5,924 bases of DNA from an uncultured Oscillospiraceae bacterium (lineage in GTDB: Bacteria > Bacillota_A > Clostridia > Oscillospirales > Oscillospiraceae). Position numbers and translations under genes: made by a program. Below are positions 1 to 5,223 of the stretch, one piece after another. The notes beneath the pieces were generated by a model. The model was not told the origin of the DNA, made no database searches, and saw nothing but the letters and a program-made list of their open reading frames with translations. How positions within the stretch are numbered: the first letter of the stretch is position 1; every line of letters begins with the position of its first letter. Location of the stretch: positions 1 through 5,924 of the forward strand of contig CALXDE010000039.1 of NCBI GenBank assembly GCA_944386965.1, written 5' to 3'.

Positions 1-133
1 AGCCCATGCCCACGGCGGTGTCCATCTTCTTGCTGACGCCCAGGAACGGGCAGCAGCCCAAAAACTGCACCAGGATGAAGTTGTTGACCAGGATCGCCCC
101 CAGGGAGATGGTCAAAAGGTTTTTCCAATCCAT
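1..133 (-). CDS. rnfA: RnfA, membrane subunit of the Rnf ferredoxin:NAD+ oxidoreductase (5' part only)
   Basis: Partial gene: the first 44 codons are present and the rest runs off the low-coordinate end. RnfA is a six-helix integral membrane protein that pairs with RnfE in inverted topology and helps form the ion path. The visible part has the family signature N17-N18-F19, then Q23-F24-L25-G26-C27-C28-P29-F30-L31-G32-V33-S34-K35-K36, and ends in a Gly/Met-rich stretch. C28 sits at the conserved position (usually GICPFLG) that, with cysteines of RnfE, ligates an intramembrane Fe-S cluster in family members. C27 is an extra cysteine. The ATG directly follows the rnfE stop with no gap (TAA then ATG). 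Its ribosome binding site AAGGAGG (145-151) lies inside the last rnfE codons, 11 nt upstream. It is the fifth gene of the rnfCDGEAB order, and rnfB is expected next. Identification is secure despite truncation. Confidence 0.95.
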   Translation of the reverse strand, partial: MDWKNLLTISLGAILVNNFILVQFLGCCPFLGVSKKMDTAVGMG

Positions 134-760
134 TTACTTCCTGCCCTCCTTCTGCCGGTTCTGCACCCACTGCACCAGGGCGATCAGGCACCCCAGGGTC
201 AAAAAGCCGCCTACCGGCAGCACCAGCATCAGCGCCCCGTACTCGGCGGGGAAGACGCGGATGCCCGCCCCGCCATTGAGCACGCCGGAGCCGAAGGTGC
301 CGCTGCCCAGGAACTCCCGGACCACGCTCATGATGAGCAGCACCAGGGTGTAGCCGATGCCCTGGGTGATGCCGTCCACCGCGCTGGCCAAGACCCCGTT
401 TTTGGAGGCGAAGGCCTCCGCCCGGGCCAGGATGATGCAGTTGACCACGATCAGGGGGATGAACACCCCCAGGCTCTCGGAAATCTCCTGGAGATAGGCC
501 TTGAGCAGCAGGTCCACCATGGTGACAAAGCCGGCGATGACCACCACATAGGCGGCGATGCGGACCTTGTCGGGGATGATCCTGCGCAGGGCGGAAATGA
601 TGATGTTGGAGAGGGTGAGGATGATGGTCACCGACACCCCCATGCCAAGGCCGTTGGAAAGCGAGGTGGTGATGGCCATGGTGGAGCACATGCCCAGCAG
701 CTGCACCAGCACCGGGTTCTGGGTGAGCAGGCCCTCCTTGAGCTGTTTTTTGAAATTCAT
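134..760 (-). CDS. rnfE: RnfE, membrane subunit of the Rnf complex
   Basis: A 208-residue NqrD/RnfE family membrane protein of normal length. It is a partner of RnfA in the electron- and ion-conducting membrane core of Rnf. About six hydrophobic segments are visible, roughly at residues 17-35, 40-60, 68-90, 97-115, 133-150 and 175-197. C25 (in LLGMC) and C108 (in VVNC) occupy exactly the two positions that in RnfE/NqrD ligate the intramembrane Fe-S cluster together with RnfA. R149-E150-F151-L152-G153 and the Gly/Ser-rich stretch after it match the conserved loop near the end of the family. The start is ATG at 760, five bases after the rnfG TGA. The ribosome binding site AGGAGG (771-776) lies within the end of rnfG, 10 nt upstream. 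The last codons (KEGRK) supply the ribosome binding site for rnfA. Nothing looks broken. Confidence 0.96.
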   Translation of the reverse strand: MNFKKQLKEGLLTQNPVLVQLLGMCSTMAITTSLSNGLGMGVSVTIILTLSNIIISALRRIIPDKVRIAAYVVVIAGFVTMVDLLLKAYLQEISESLGVFIPLIVVNCIILARAEAFASKNGVLASAVDGITQGIGYTLVLLIMSVVREFLGSGTFGSGVLNGGAGIRVFPAEYGALMLVLPVGGFLTLGCLIALVQWVQNRQKEGRK

Positions 761-765
761 CTTCC

Positions 766-1437
766 TCAGCCCTCCTCCGCGCTCTCTAATACGGGCATCC
801 TTGCCTCCACGGCGGCGATAGCCGCGTTGACGCCGGCGGCCACCGCGTTGGTGCTGACGGTGGCGCCGGAGACAACGTCAAAGCCGTTGTCTCCGCCGTT
901 GACGGTGATCTCGCCCCCCAGGCCGATGAACTGGTCCAGCACCGTCTGGTCGCCCACCACTTTGCTGCCCACGTTGGGGGTTTCGGCGTCGTTGATGATG
1001 GATACGCCTGTCACCATCCCCTCAGGATTCACGCCCACCACCATATCGATGGCGCCGCCAAAGCCGTTGGCGGTGACCTCCGCCACATAGCCGATGGGCG
1101 CGTCCTGGACCGCCTGGGAGAGGGCGGTGACGGTGGCGCTGCCGGCGGCGCTGGAGAACGTCTCTCCCTCCGCCGGGAAGCCCTCCACCGCCGGGTACGC
1201 CTCGGCGGGGAGCACCTGCTGCATGGCCTCCACCCGCTTCTCCTCGGTGGCCGCGGCGATGACCGGGGCGGTGACGTAGTTCACCGCGCCCAGCAGCAGC
1301 GCCGTGACAGCGGTGATGCCCAGGAGGATGCCCGCCAGCTTTCCGATGTACTGCCCGTCCAGGGATGCCCGCAGGCCCCCGGCCCTGTTGGCCGGCGCCT
1401 CCGGGGACTGGACAGCCTTTTTCTTGCCCTTACTCAC
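766..1437 (-). CDS. rnfG: RnfG, covalent-FMN electron transfer subunit of the Rnf complex
   Basis: A 223-residue single-pass membrane protein with an extracytoplasmic FMN-binding domain (FMN_bind, RnfG/NqrC family). The N-terminus is a basic cytoplasmic tail of about 32 residues. One membrane anchor follows at about 33-58. The flavin domain contains N124-G125-F126-G127-G128, E152-T153-P154, and the flavinylation motif S190-G191-A192-T193-V194-S195-T196. T196 is the expected acceptor of FMN through a phosphoester bond made by ApbE, whose gene is not in this window. The usual ETPGLG stretch reads ETPNVG here. The start is GTG at 1437, overlapping the rnfD stop as GTGA. The ribosome binding site is a weak purine run, AAGGGGG (1448-1454), so translation probably depends on coupling to rnfD. 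No alternative in-frame ATG precedes residue 72, which supports the GTG start. Function is assigned with high confidence. Confidence 0.95.
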   Translation of the reverse strand: MSKGKKKAVQSPEAPANRAGGLRASLDGQYIGKLAGILLGITAVTALLLGAVNYVTAPVIAAATEEKRVEAMQQVLPAEAYPAVEGFPAEGETFSSAAGSATVTALSQAVQDAPIGYVAEVTANGFGGAIDMVVGVNPEGMVTGVSIINDAETPNVGSKVVGDQTVLDQFIGLGGEITVNGGDNGFDVVSGATVSTNAVAAGVNAAIAAVEARMPVLESAEEG

Positions 1438-2453
1438 TTCTCAGCCGCCCCCTTCCCGCGAAAGACCGGCTTCTTGGCCACGCCGAAGCGGCGGGGCTTC
1501 ATGGCCTTGTCAATGAGCCAGACGCACAGATTCATGCACAAAATGGAGTAACACACACCCTCGGCATAGGCGCCGAAATAGCGGATAAACACGGTCAGGG
1601 CCCCGCAGCCAAACCCGTAGAGCAGCTGCCCCTTCCGGCTGACGGGGGAGGTGACGTAGTCCGTGGCCATGAAGATGGCCCCCAGCATCAGTCCGCCCCC
1701 CAGGATGTTGTAAAGCATCCAGGTCATGGGGTCATTGCCCCGTGGGAAGAGGAAGGTCAGCACCGCCACCGTGCCCACATAGGACACGGGGATGGTCCAG
1801 GTGATGACCCGGCGCCAGAGCAGGTAAATGAATCCGAACAGCAGGCACATGGCGGACACCTCCCCCATGGACCCGCCGATGTTGCCGATGAACAGGTCCC
1901 CCAGGTCGTACACCTCCCGCAGGCCGGAGAGGTCATTGGTGTGGAGGAAGGACATGGGGGTGGGGTAGGTCATCACATCCACCGCCCCGATCAGGGGCGT
2001 CCGGGACCCGGGCAGCACCCAGGTGCTCATGATCCCCGCCCAGGAGAAGAGGAACGCCCGGGCCGCCAGGGCCGGGTTGAGAAAGTTCTTCCCCAGTCCG
2101 CCGTAGAGCTGCTTGACCAGGACGATGGCAAAGAAGTCCGCGATGAGCAGCGTCCAGTAGGGGATGTTCACCGGGCAGACAAAGGCGATGAGCATGCCCG
2201 TCACCGCCGCGGACAGATCCCCCGCGGTCTGGGGCTTTTTCACCAGGATGCGGTAGATCGCCTCGAAAGCCACGGCCCCGGCCACGGAAACCACCGCGGA
2301 CGCCAGGGCCCGCAGGCCGAAGTTGTACACCGCGAAGGCCAGGGCCGGCAGCAGGGCGATCATCACGTCCAGCATCACGGCCCGGGTATCCTCCCGGGTG
2401 CGGATATGGGGGGAGGAGGAGGCCCGGAGCTTGAGTTCTTTATAATCTGTCAC
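1434..2453 (-). CDS. rnfD: RnfD, polytopic membrane subunit of the Rnf complex
   Basis: A 339-residue NqrB/RnfD family protein with about ten membrane segments; it forms part of the redox-driven ion pump. Family landmarks in order are S14-P15-H16-I17-R18 near the N-terminus, a helix with L34-L35-P36-A37, G121-K122-N123-F124-L125-N126-P127-A128 before a membrane helix, the TDYVTSP loop at 264-270, and the C-terminal EG/LCMN/LID helix (299-315). The stretch aligned with the covalent FMN site reads D159-V-M-T-Y-P-T165-P-M, where most relatives have a GAT core; T165 would be the acceptor. The last 20 residues form a basic tail. The start is GTG at 2453, with strong AAGGAGG (2464-2470) 10 nt upstream inside the end of rnfC. 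It overlaps the rnfC stop as GTGA and overlaps rnfG in the same way. Confidence 0.96.
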   Translation of the reverse strand: MTDYKELKLRASSSPHIRTREDTRAVMLDVMIALLPALAFAVYNFGLRALASAVVSVAGAVAFEAIYRILVKKPQTAGDLSAAVTGMLIAFVCPVNIPYWTLLIADFFAIVLVKQLYGGLGKNFLNPALAARAFLFSWAGIMSTWVLPGSRTPLIGAVDVMTYPTPMSFLHTNDLSGLREVYDLGDLFIGNIGGSMGEVSAMCLLFGFIYLLWRRVITWTIPVSYVGTVAVLTFLFPRGNDPMTWMLYNILGGGLMLGAIFMATDYVTSPVSRKGQLLYGFGCGALTVFIRYFGAYAEGVCYSILCMNLCVWLIDKAMKPRRFGVAKKPVFRGKGAAEK

Positions 2454-3805
2454 GCCGTCTCACCCTCCTTCTTCGCCGCGGACGCCTTGGCGGCGGCCCG
2501 GGCGGCGTTGACCTGCTGCTTGCCGGTGCGCATGGCCTGGACCAGGTGGAGCCGGCCCGGGCAGATATAGGCGCAGGCGCCGCACTCGATGCAGTCCAGC
2601 ACGTTGGCGCTCTCCAGCTCCGCCACCATGCCCTTGCGCTGGTAGAGATAGAGGAACAAAGGCTGCAGGCGCATGGGGCAGACGCTGGCGCACTTGCCGC
2701 AGCGGATGCAGGTGGGATTGGCCGCCGTGCGCTCCTCGTCCCCGGCAAAGGCCAGGATGGCGTTGGTGCACTTGCCCACCGGCACGTCGGCCCGGTACTG
2801 GGCGTTGCCCATCATGGGCCCGCCCATCAGGAGCTTGTAGGTGCGCTCGTCCACGCCGCCGCAGCAGTCCAGCAGGTCCGAGAGGAGCGTGCCGATGCGG
2901 CACTCCAGGTTTTTCGGCTCCGCCACCCCGGACCCGGACACGGTGACGACGCGGCGGATCACCGGCATCCCCTGGTACACCGCGCGCCAGATGGCGGCGG
3001 TGGTGTCCACGCTGAACACCGCGCAGCCGATGGCCGCGGGCAGCCCCCCCGGAGGCACCTGCCGGCCGGTGATGGACTGGCACAGCTGCTTCTCCGCCCC
3101 CTGGGGATAGCGGGTGCGGAGCACGTCCACCACCACCGGCGCCGCCTCCTCGCTGATCTTCTGCTGAAGGATCTGGGCGGCGTTGCGCTTGTTGTCCTCC
3201 ACGCCGATGTGGACCTTATCCACGCCGAACATCCGGGCCAGAAGCCTGGCCCCGCCGATGACCTGTTCGGGATACTCCAGCATGATGCGGTGGTCGCTGG
3301 TGTTGTAGGGCTCGCACTCCGAGCCGTTGACGATGACGGTGTCCACCTTTCCCAGGCCCGAGGCGATCTTCACATGGGTGGGGAAGGTGGCGCCGCCCAG
3401 GCCCACGATGCCGGCGTTCTTGACGATCTCCACCAGCTCCTGGGCGCTGAGGTCCTCCGGGTGCTCCACGGGTTTGACCGAGGGGTCCAGGGTGTCCTGG
3501 TAGTCGTTGTCGATGACCACGCTGAGCACCTCCCCGCCCCCGAAGTGGGGCCGGGGCTCCACGGCCGTCACCGTGCCGGAGACGCTGGCGTGGATGGGGG
3601 CGCTGACATAGGCGGTCATCTCCCCGATCCGCTGTCCCACATTCACATGGTCCCCCACCGCCACGCAGGGCTTGCAGGGGGCGCCGATGTGCAGGGACAT
3701 GGGAATGACCACCTGAGCCGGCGGCGGCAGGGGCTCGATGGGCTTTTTGTTGGTCGCGGCCTTTTTGTCGTGGGGATGAATCCCCCCGAAGAAAGACTGT
3801 GCCAT
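2450..3805 (-). CDS. rnfC: RnfC, NADH/FMN and 4Fe-4S subunit of the Rnf complex
   Basis: A 451-residue peripheral subunit that exchanges electrons with NAD(H) on the cytoplasmic side, first gene of the operon. The N-terminal barrel/lipoyl-like part (about 1-105) opens with FFGGIHP, typical of RnfC. Then comes a Complex I 51-kDa-like FMN/NADH domain with G132-I-V-G-L-G-G-A-T-F at 132-141 and N160-G-S-E-C-E-P-Y at 160-167. A SLBB-type region and a ferredoxin domain follow. Two complete 4Fe-4S motifs are visible: C366-C369-C372-C376-P and C405-C408-C411-C415-P. The C-terminus is a short Ala/Lys-rich tail, without the long repeats seen in proteobacterial RnfC. I chose ATG 3805 because GAGGTG lies 9 nt upstream and the protein then begins as relatives do. 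The reading frame stays open to a TTG at 3868, but that extra part is Pro/Arg-rich leader sequence. Length and motifs are normal. Confidence 0.97.
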   Translation of the reverse strand: MAQSFFGGIHPHDKKAATNKKPIEPLPPPAQVVIPMSLHIGAPCKPCVAVGDHVNVGQRIGEMTAYVSAPIHASVSGTVTAVEPRPHFGGGEVLSVVIDNDYQDTLDPSVKPVEHPEDLSAQELVEIVKNAGIVGLGGATFPTHVKIASGLGKVDTVIVNGSECEPYNTSDHRIMLEYPEQVIGGARLLARMFGVDKVHIGVEDNKRNAAQILQQKISEEAAPVVVDVLRTRYPQGAEKQLCQSITGRQVPPGGLPAAIGCAVFSVDTTAAIWRAVYQGMPVIRRVVTVSGSGVAEPKNLECRIGTLLSDLLDCCGGVDERTYKLLMGGPMMGNAQYRADVPVGKCTNAILAFAGDEERTAANPTCIRCGKCASVCPMRLQPLFLYLYQRKGMVAELESANVLDCIECGACAYICPGRLHLVQAMRTGKQQVNAARAAAKASAAKKEGETA

Positions 3806-3813
3806 ATCCTTTT

Positions 3814-3882
3814 TCACCTCTTTTTGCTCAAACGGCGGCGCCGGCCTTGGTCGCCGGCGCACGGGCAATCTTTTTGAAGCAT
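3814..3882 (-). CDS. possible 22-codon leader ORF upstream of rnfC (speculative)
   Basis: A short reading frame runs from ATG at 3882 to TGA at 3814-3816. The predicted peptide contains a C6-P-C8 motif, a run of four arginines (residues 14-17) and a basic C-terminus (SKKR). It has no recognisable Shine-Dalgarno site. The ATG lies within two bases of the transcription start predicted from the -10 box, so it could only be read as a leaderless message. Its stop codon lies in the rnfC ribosome binding site, and its middle spans the GC hairpin. These positions are what a translated regulatory leader would show, but a chance ORF of this length is common. I do not recognise the peptide. Confidence 0.2.
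   Translation of the reverse strand: MLQKDCPCAGDQGRRRRLSKKR
3815..3821 (-). promoter_or_regulatory. rnfC ribosome binding site
   Basis: AGAGGTG on the minus strand lies 9 nt before the ATG at 3805. It decides the rnfC start in favour of ATG 3805 over the upstream in-frame TTG. The TGA of a possible short leader ORF lies within and just after this site, so the two could interact. Confidence 0.8.
3838..3860 (-). promoter_or_regulatory. GC-rich hairpin in the rnfC leader
   Basis: A perfect 8-bp inverted repeat, GCGCCGGC at 3838-3845 and GCCGGCGC at 3853-3860, encloses a 7-nt loop. In the rnf transcript it would lie about 17 nt upstream of the rnfC ribosome binding site. No U-run follows it directly in either orientation, so it is not an intrinsic terminator. 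It may stabilise the 5' end of the message or modulate translation; the role is inferred. Confidence 0.55.
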
Positions 3883-3890
3883 CTGGCTTT

Positions 3891-3919
3891 ACTATACACG
3901 AAATCCCCTCCGGTGTCCA
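3891..3919 (-). promoter_or_regulatory. predicted sigma-A promoter of the rnf operon
   Basis: On the minus strand, TGGACA (3914-3919, five of six matches to TTGACA) is followed after exactly 17 bp by TATAGT (3891-3896, five of six matches to TATAAT). Transcription would start near 3882-3884, giving a leader of about 80 nt before rnfC. It lies downstream of the terminator that closes the preceding operon, so rnf would be an independent transcription unit. This is the only pair in the intergenic region with both good boxes and ideal spacing. Confidence 0.7.
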
Positions 3920-3958
3920 GCACTTTCTACAAGTTTCAACGTTAATATTTTGGCATAT

Positions 3959-3976
3959 TTGCGCACAAATTCACAA
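3959..3976 (-). promoter_or_regulatory. Rex-like imperfect palindrome upstream of rnf (candidate operator)
   Basis: The minus strand reads TTGTGAATTTGTGCGCAA. The left half, TTGTGAA, matches the consensus half-site of the NADH-sensing repressor Rex. The right half, TGCGCAA, matches TTCACAA at five of seven positions, and the spacer is the expected 4 bp. Within it, ATTTG and CAAAT also form a smaller inverted repeat. Rex is known to control fermentation and redox genes in Firmicutes, so the target would make sense. The centre is about 84 bp upstream of the predicted start, farther than usual for a repressor site, so this stays a candidate. Confidence 0.3.
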
Positions 3977-4027
3977 TCCCCGCACTTTTTCCCGGTTTCC
4001 GGTCCGCTTCCTCCGGCGCGGGCGGGC

Positions 4028-4064
4028 AAAAAAGCGCCCGCGGAACATCCTATTCCGCGGGCGC
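4028..4064 (-). terminator. rho-independent terminator after the mfd/foldase operon
   Basis: On the minus strand a perfect 12-bp stem (GCGCCCGCGGAA paired with TTCCGCGGGCGC) with a 7-nt loop is followed immediately by TTTTTT. On the plus strand the arms are 4034-4045 and 4053-4064, and the A-run is 4028-4033. It begins 43 bp after the lipoprotein stop codon. It separates that transcription unit from the rnf operon. Confidence 0.95.
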
Positions 4065-4107
4065 GCCCGTCTGAACCGGCGGCGGGAAATTCCCCGGTTT
4101 TCCGCCG

Positions 4108-5223
4108 CTATTCCTGCAAATTTGTCTCAGTTTCGCCGGTATTCTCCGCCTCCTCCCGGAGGGCCCGGGCGGCCTGCTCCAGGTGCTCCCGGTAGGCCGC
4201 GTAGTAGGCCCGGCGGTCCAGCGACTCATAGGCCGCGCTGTACGCCACCCGGGCGCTGTCCCCGGCCTCCAGCAGCAGCTCCCCCAGGTAGGCGTCGGCC
4301 ACATAGTCCCGGATGGGCTTGCGGATCAGCAGGTGGTAGCCGTACTCGCTCTCCACCACCTGGCTGACTTCTCCGTCCTCCTCCAGGGCCAGGGCCGCCG
4401 TCAGAAAGGGCTCCACGAAGTTGGCGTCCTCGGTCACCAGGTAGCCGTTGGGGTAGTAGGCGCGTCCGGTGTCCTCGCTGTAGGTGTCGGCGATGGTGTT
4501 GAACAGGTCGACGCGGAAGCTCCCCTCCGCCTCCAGAAGGGAGTCCCGGACCTGCTGGAGGGTGTCGCGGCGGAGCTGGTCGTCCTCGGCGTCGCCGCTG
4601 GTGAAGAACAGGATGTGGTCCACCAGGATGGCCCCCGGCGTGACGCCCTCGTACTGATAAAGCGTCTCGTCGTCGAGATAGAGGGGGCTGTCCGGCGCCT
4701 TGGTCAGCTCCAGCAGATTGTCATAGCGGTAGAAGTCCGCCGTCAGACGGCGGTTGGCCGCCGCGCTGATGCCGATCTGGGCCAGGTACGTCTCGTAGTC
4801 CGCCTCGCCCCCCAGCTGCTGGGCGTAGTAGGCGATCTCCTCGTCCACCGCGTCCTCCTCCTGGGCGGTGAGGTCCGCGTCATATGTCTCCGCCCACTCC
4901 TCAATGAGCAGGTAGAGCCGGGCCTGGTTCACCGCCTCCTCCAGGATATACTCCTCAGCGGTGACACCGTCGGCGTAGACATAGTCCCAGTCCAGCGCCC
5001 CGCTCTCATCCACCGCCCCGGTGCTCTCCGCCACGGTGCAGGCGTACTGGAGCCAATAGAGGTACAGCTCCGCGCTCACCGCCCGGCCGTTCACCGTCAG
5101 CATCGTCTCCTGGGGGTCCAGCCCCGCCAGGGTGTAGGCCAGGCTCTCCCTGTCCGTTCCGCCGGCGCAGGCGGTCAGGGCCAGCAGGCCCGCCGCCAGC
5201 AGGGCGCACAGCCGCTTCTTCAT
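4108..5223 (-). CDS. secreted lipoprotein with parvulin-type peptidyl-prolyl isomerase domain (PrsA/SurA-like foldase)
   Basis: A 371-residue predicted extracytoplasmic lipoprotein. The N-terminus is a lipoprotein signal peptide: basic MKKR, a hydrophobic core, and lipobox L16-T17-A18-C19, so C19 would be lipidated. Residues about 40-180 resemble the helical chaperone domain of SurA/PrsA proteins, opening with V44-N45-G46-R47-A48-V49-S50. Residues about 198-304 look like a PpiC parvulin domain: D202-H203-I204-L205, D246-T-Y-S-E-D at 246-251, F269-x-x-P-F, then G284-E285-V286-S287 and the E-Y-G-Y-H297 ending. H203 and H297 match the two conserved active-site histidines. The usual GGxLG turn is replaced by GRAYYPNG. 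The protein is acidic and tyrosine-rich, ending in a charged helix. ATG 5223 is supported by AAGGAG 7 nt upstream and overlaps the mfd stop as ATGA. The likely role is folding of exported proteins; its clients are unknown. Confidence 0.85.
   Translation of the reverse strand: MKKRLCALLAAGLLALTACAGGTDRESLAYTLAGLDPQETMLTVNGRAVSAELYLYWLQYACTVAESTGAVDESGALDWDYVYADGVTAEEYILEEAVNQARLYLLIEEWAETYDADLTAQEEDAVDEEIAYYAQQLGGEADYETYLAQIGISAAANRRLTADFYRYDNLLELTKAPDSPLYLDDETLYQYEGVTPGAILVDHILFFTSGDAEDDQLRRDTLQQVRDSLLEAEGSFRVDLFNTIADTYSEDTGRAYYPNGYLVTEDANFVEPFLTAALALEEDGEVSQVVESEYGYHLLIRKPIRDYVADAYLGELLLEAGDSARVAYSAAYESLDRRAYYAAYREHLEQAARALREEAENTGETETNLQE

Larger units (their letters stand above)
3806..4107. 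other. intergenic regulatory region between the foldase gene and rnfC
   Basis: This stretch of about 300 bases has no convincing protein-coding gene. From high to low coordinates it holds a short Gly/Cys-type GC-rich inverted repeat near 4076-4096 (AACCGG/CCGGTT arms), the terminator, and an AT-rich block around 3930-3980, clearly poorer in GC than the flanking genes. The rnf promoter and the structured leader follow. The AT-rich block is where a regulator would most plausibly bind. Confidence 0.7.

Noticed and set aside
1365..2570. 401-codon open frame on the plus strand opposite rnfD and the end of rnfC
   Set aside because: It is an antisense mirror of rnfD with a His/Gly/Gln-rich low-complexity translation. 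No ribosome binding site or family motif is seen.
2460..3083. Minus-strand open frames inside rnfC in other frames (2460-3083 and 2440-2748)
   Set aside because: These are frame-shifted readings of rnfC with Arg/Gly/Pro/His-rich products; the rnfC frame carries all the conserved motifs.
3806..3868. Upstream TTG start for rnfC adding 21 residues
   Set aside because: The extension is Pro/Arg-rich, spans the leader hairpin, and lacks a ribosome binding site, whereas ATG 3805 has GAGGTG at good spacing.
3838..3875. Hairpin plus T-run on the plus strand as a terminator
   Set aside because: The T-run begins about 10 nt after the stem, and no plus-strand gene leads into it.
2546..3877. 443-codon open frame on the plus strand opposite rnfC
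   Set aside because: It is an antisense mirror of the strongly supported rnfC gene, kept open by GC-rich third codon positions. The product is a compositionally skewed His/Gly/Ala/Val-rich string without recognisable motifs.
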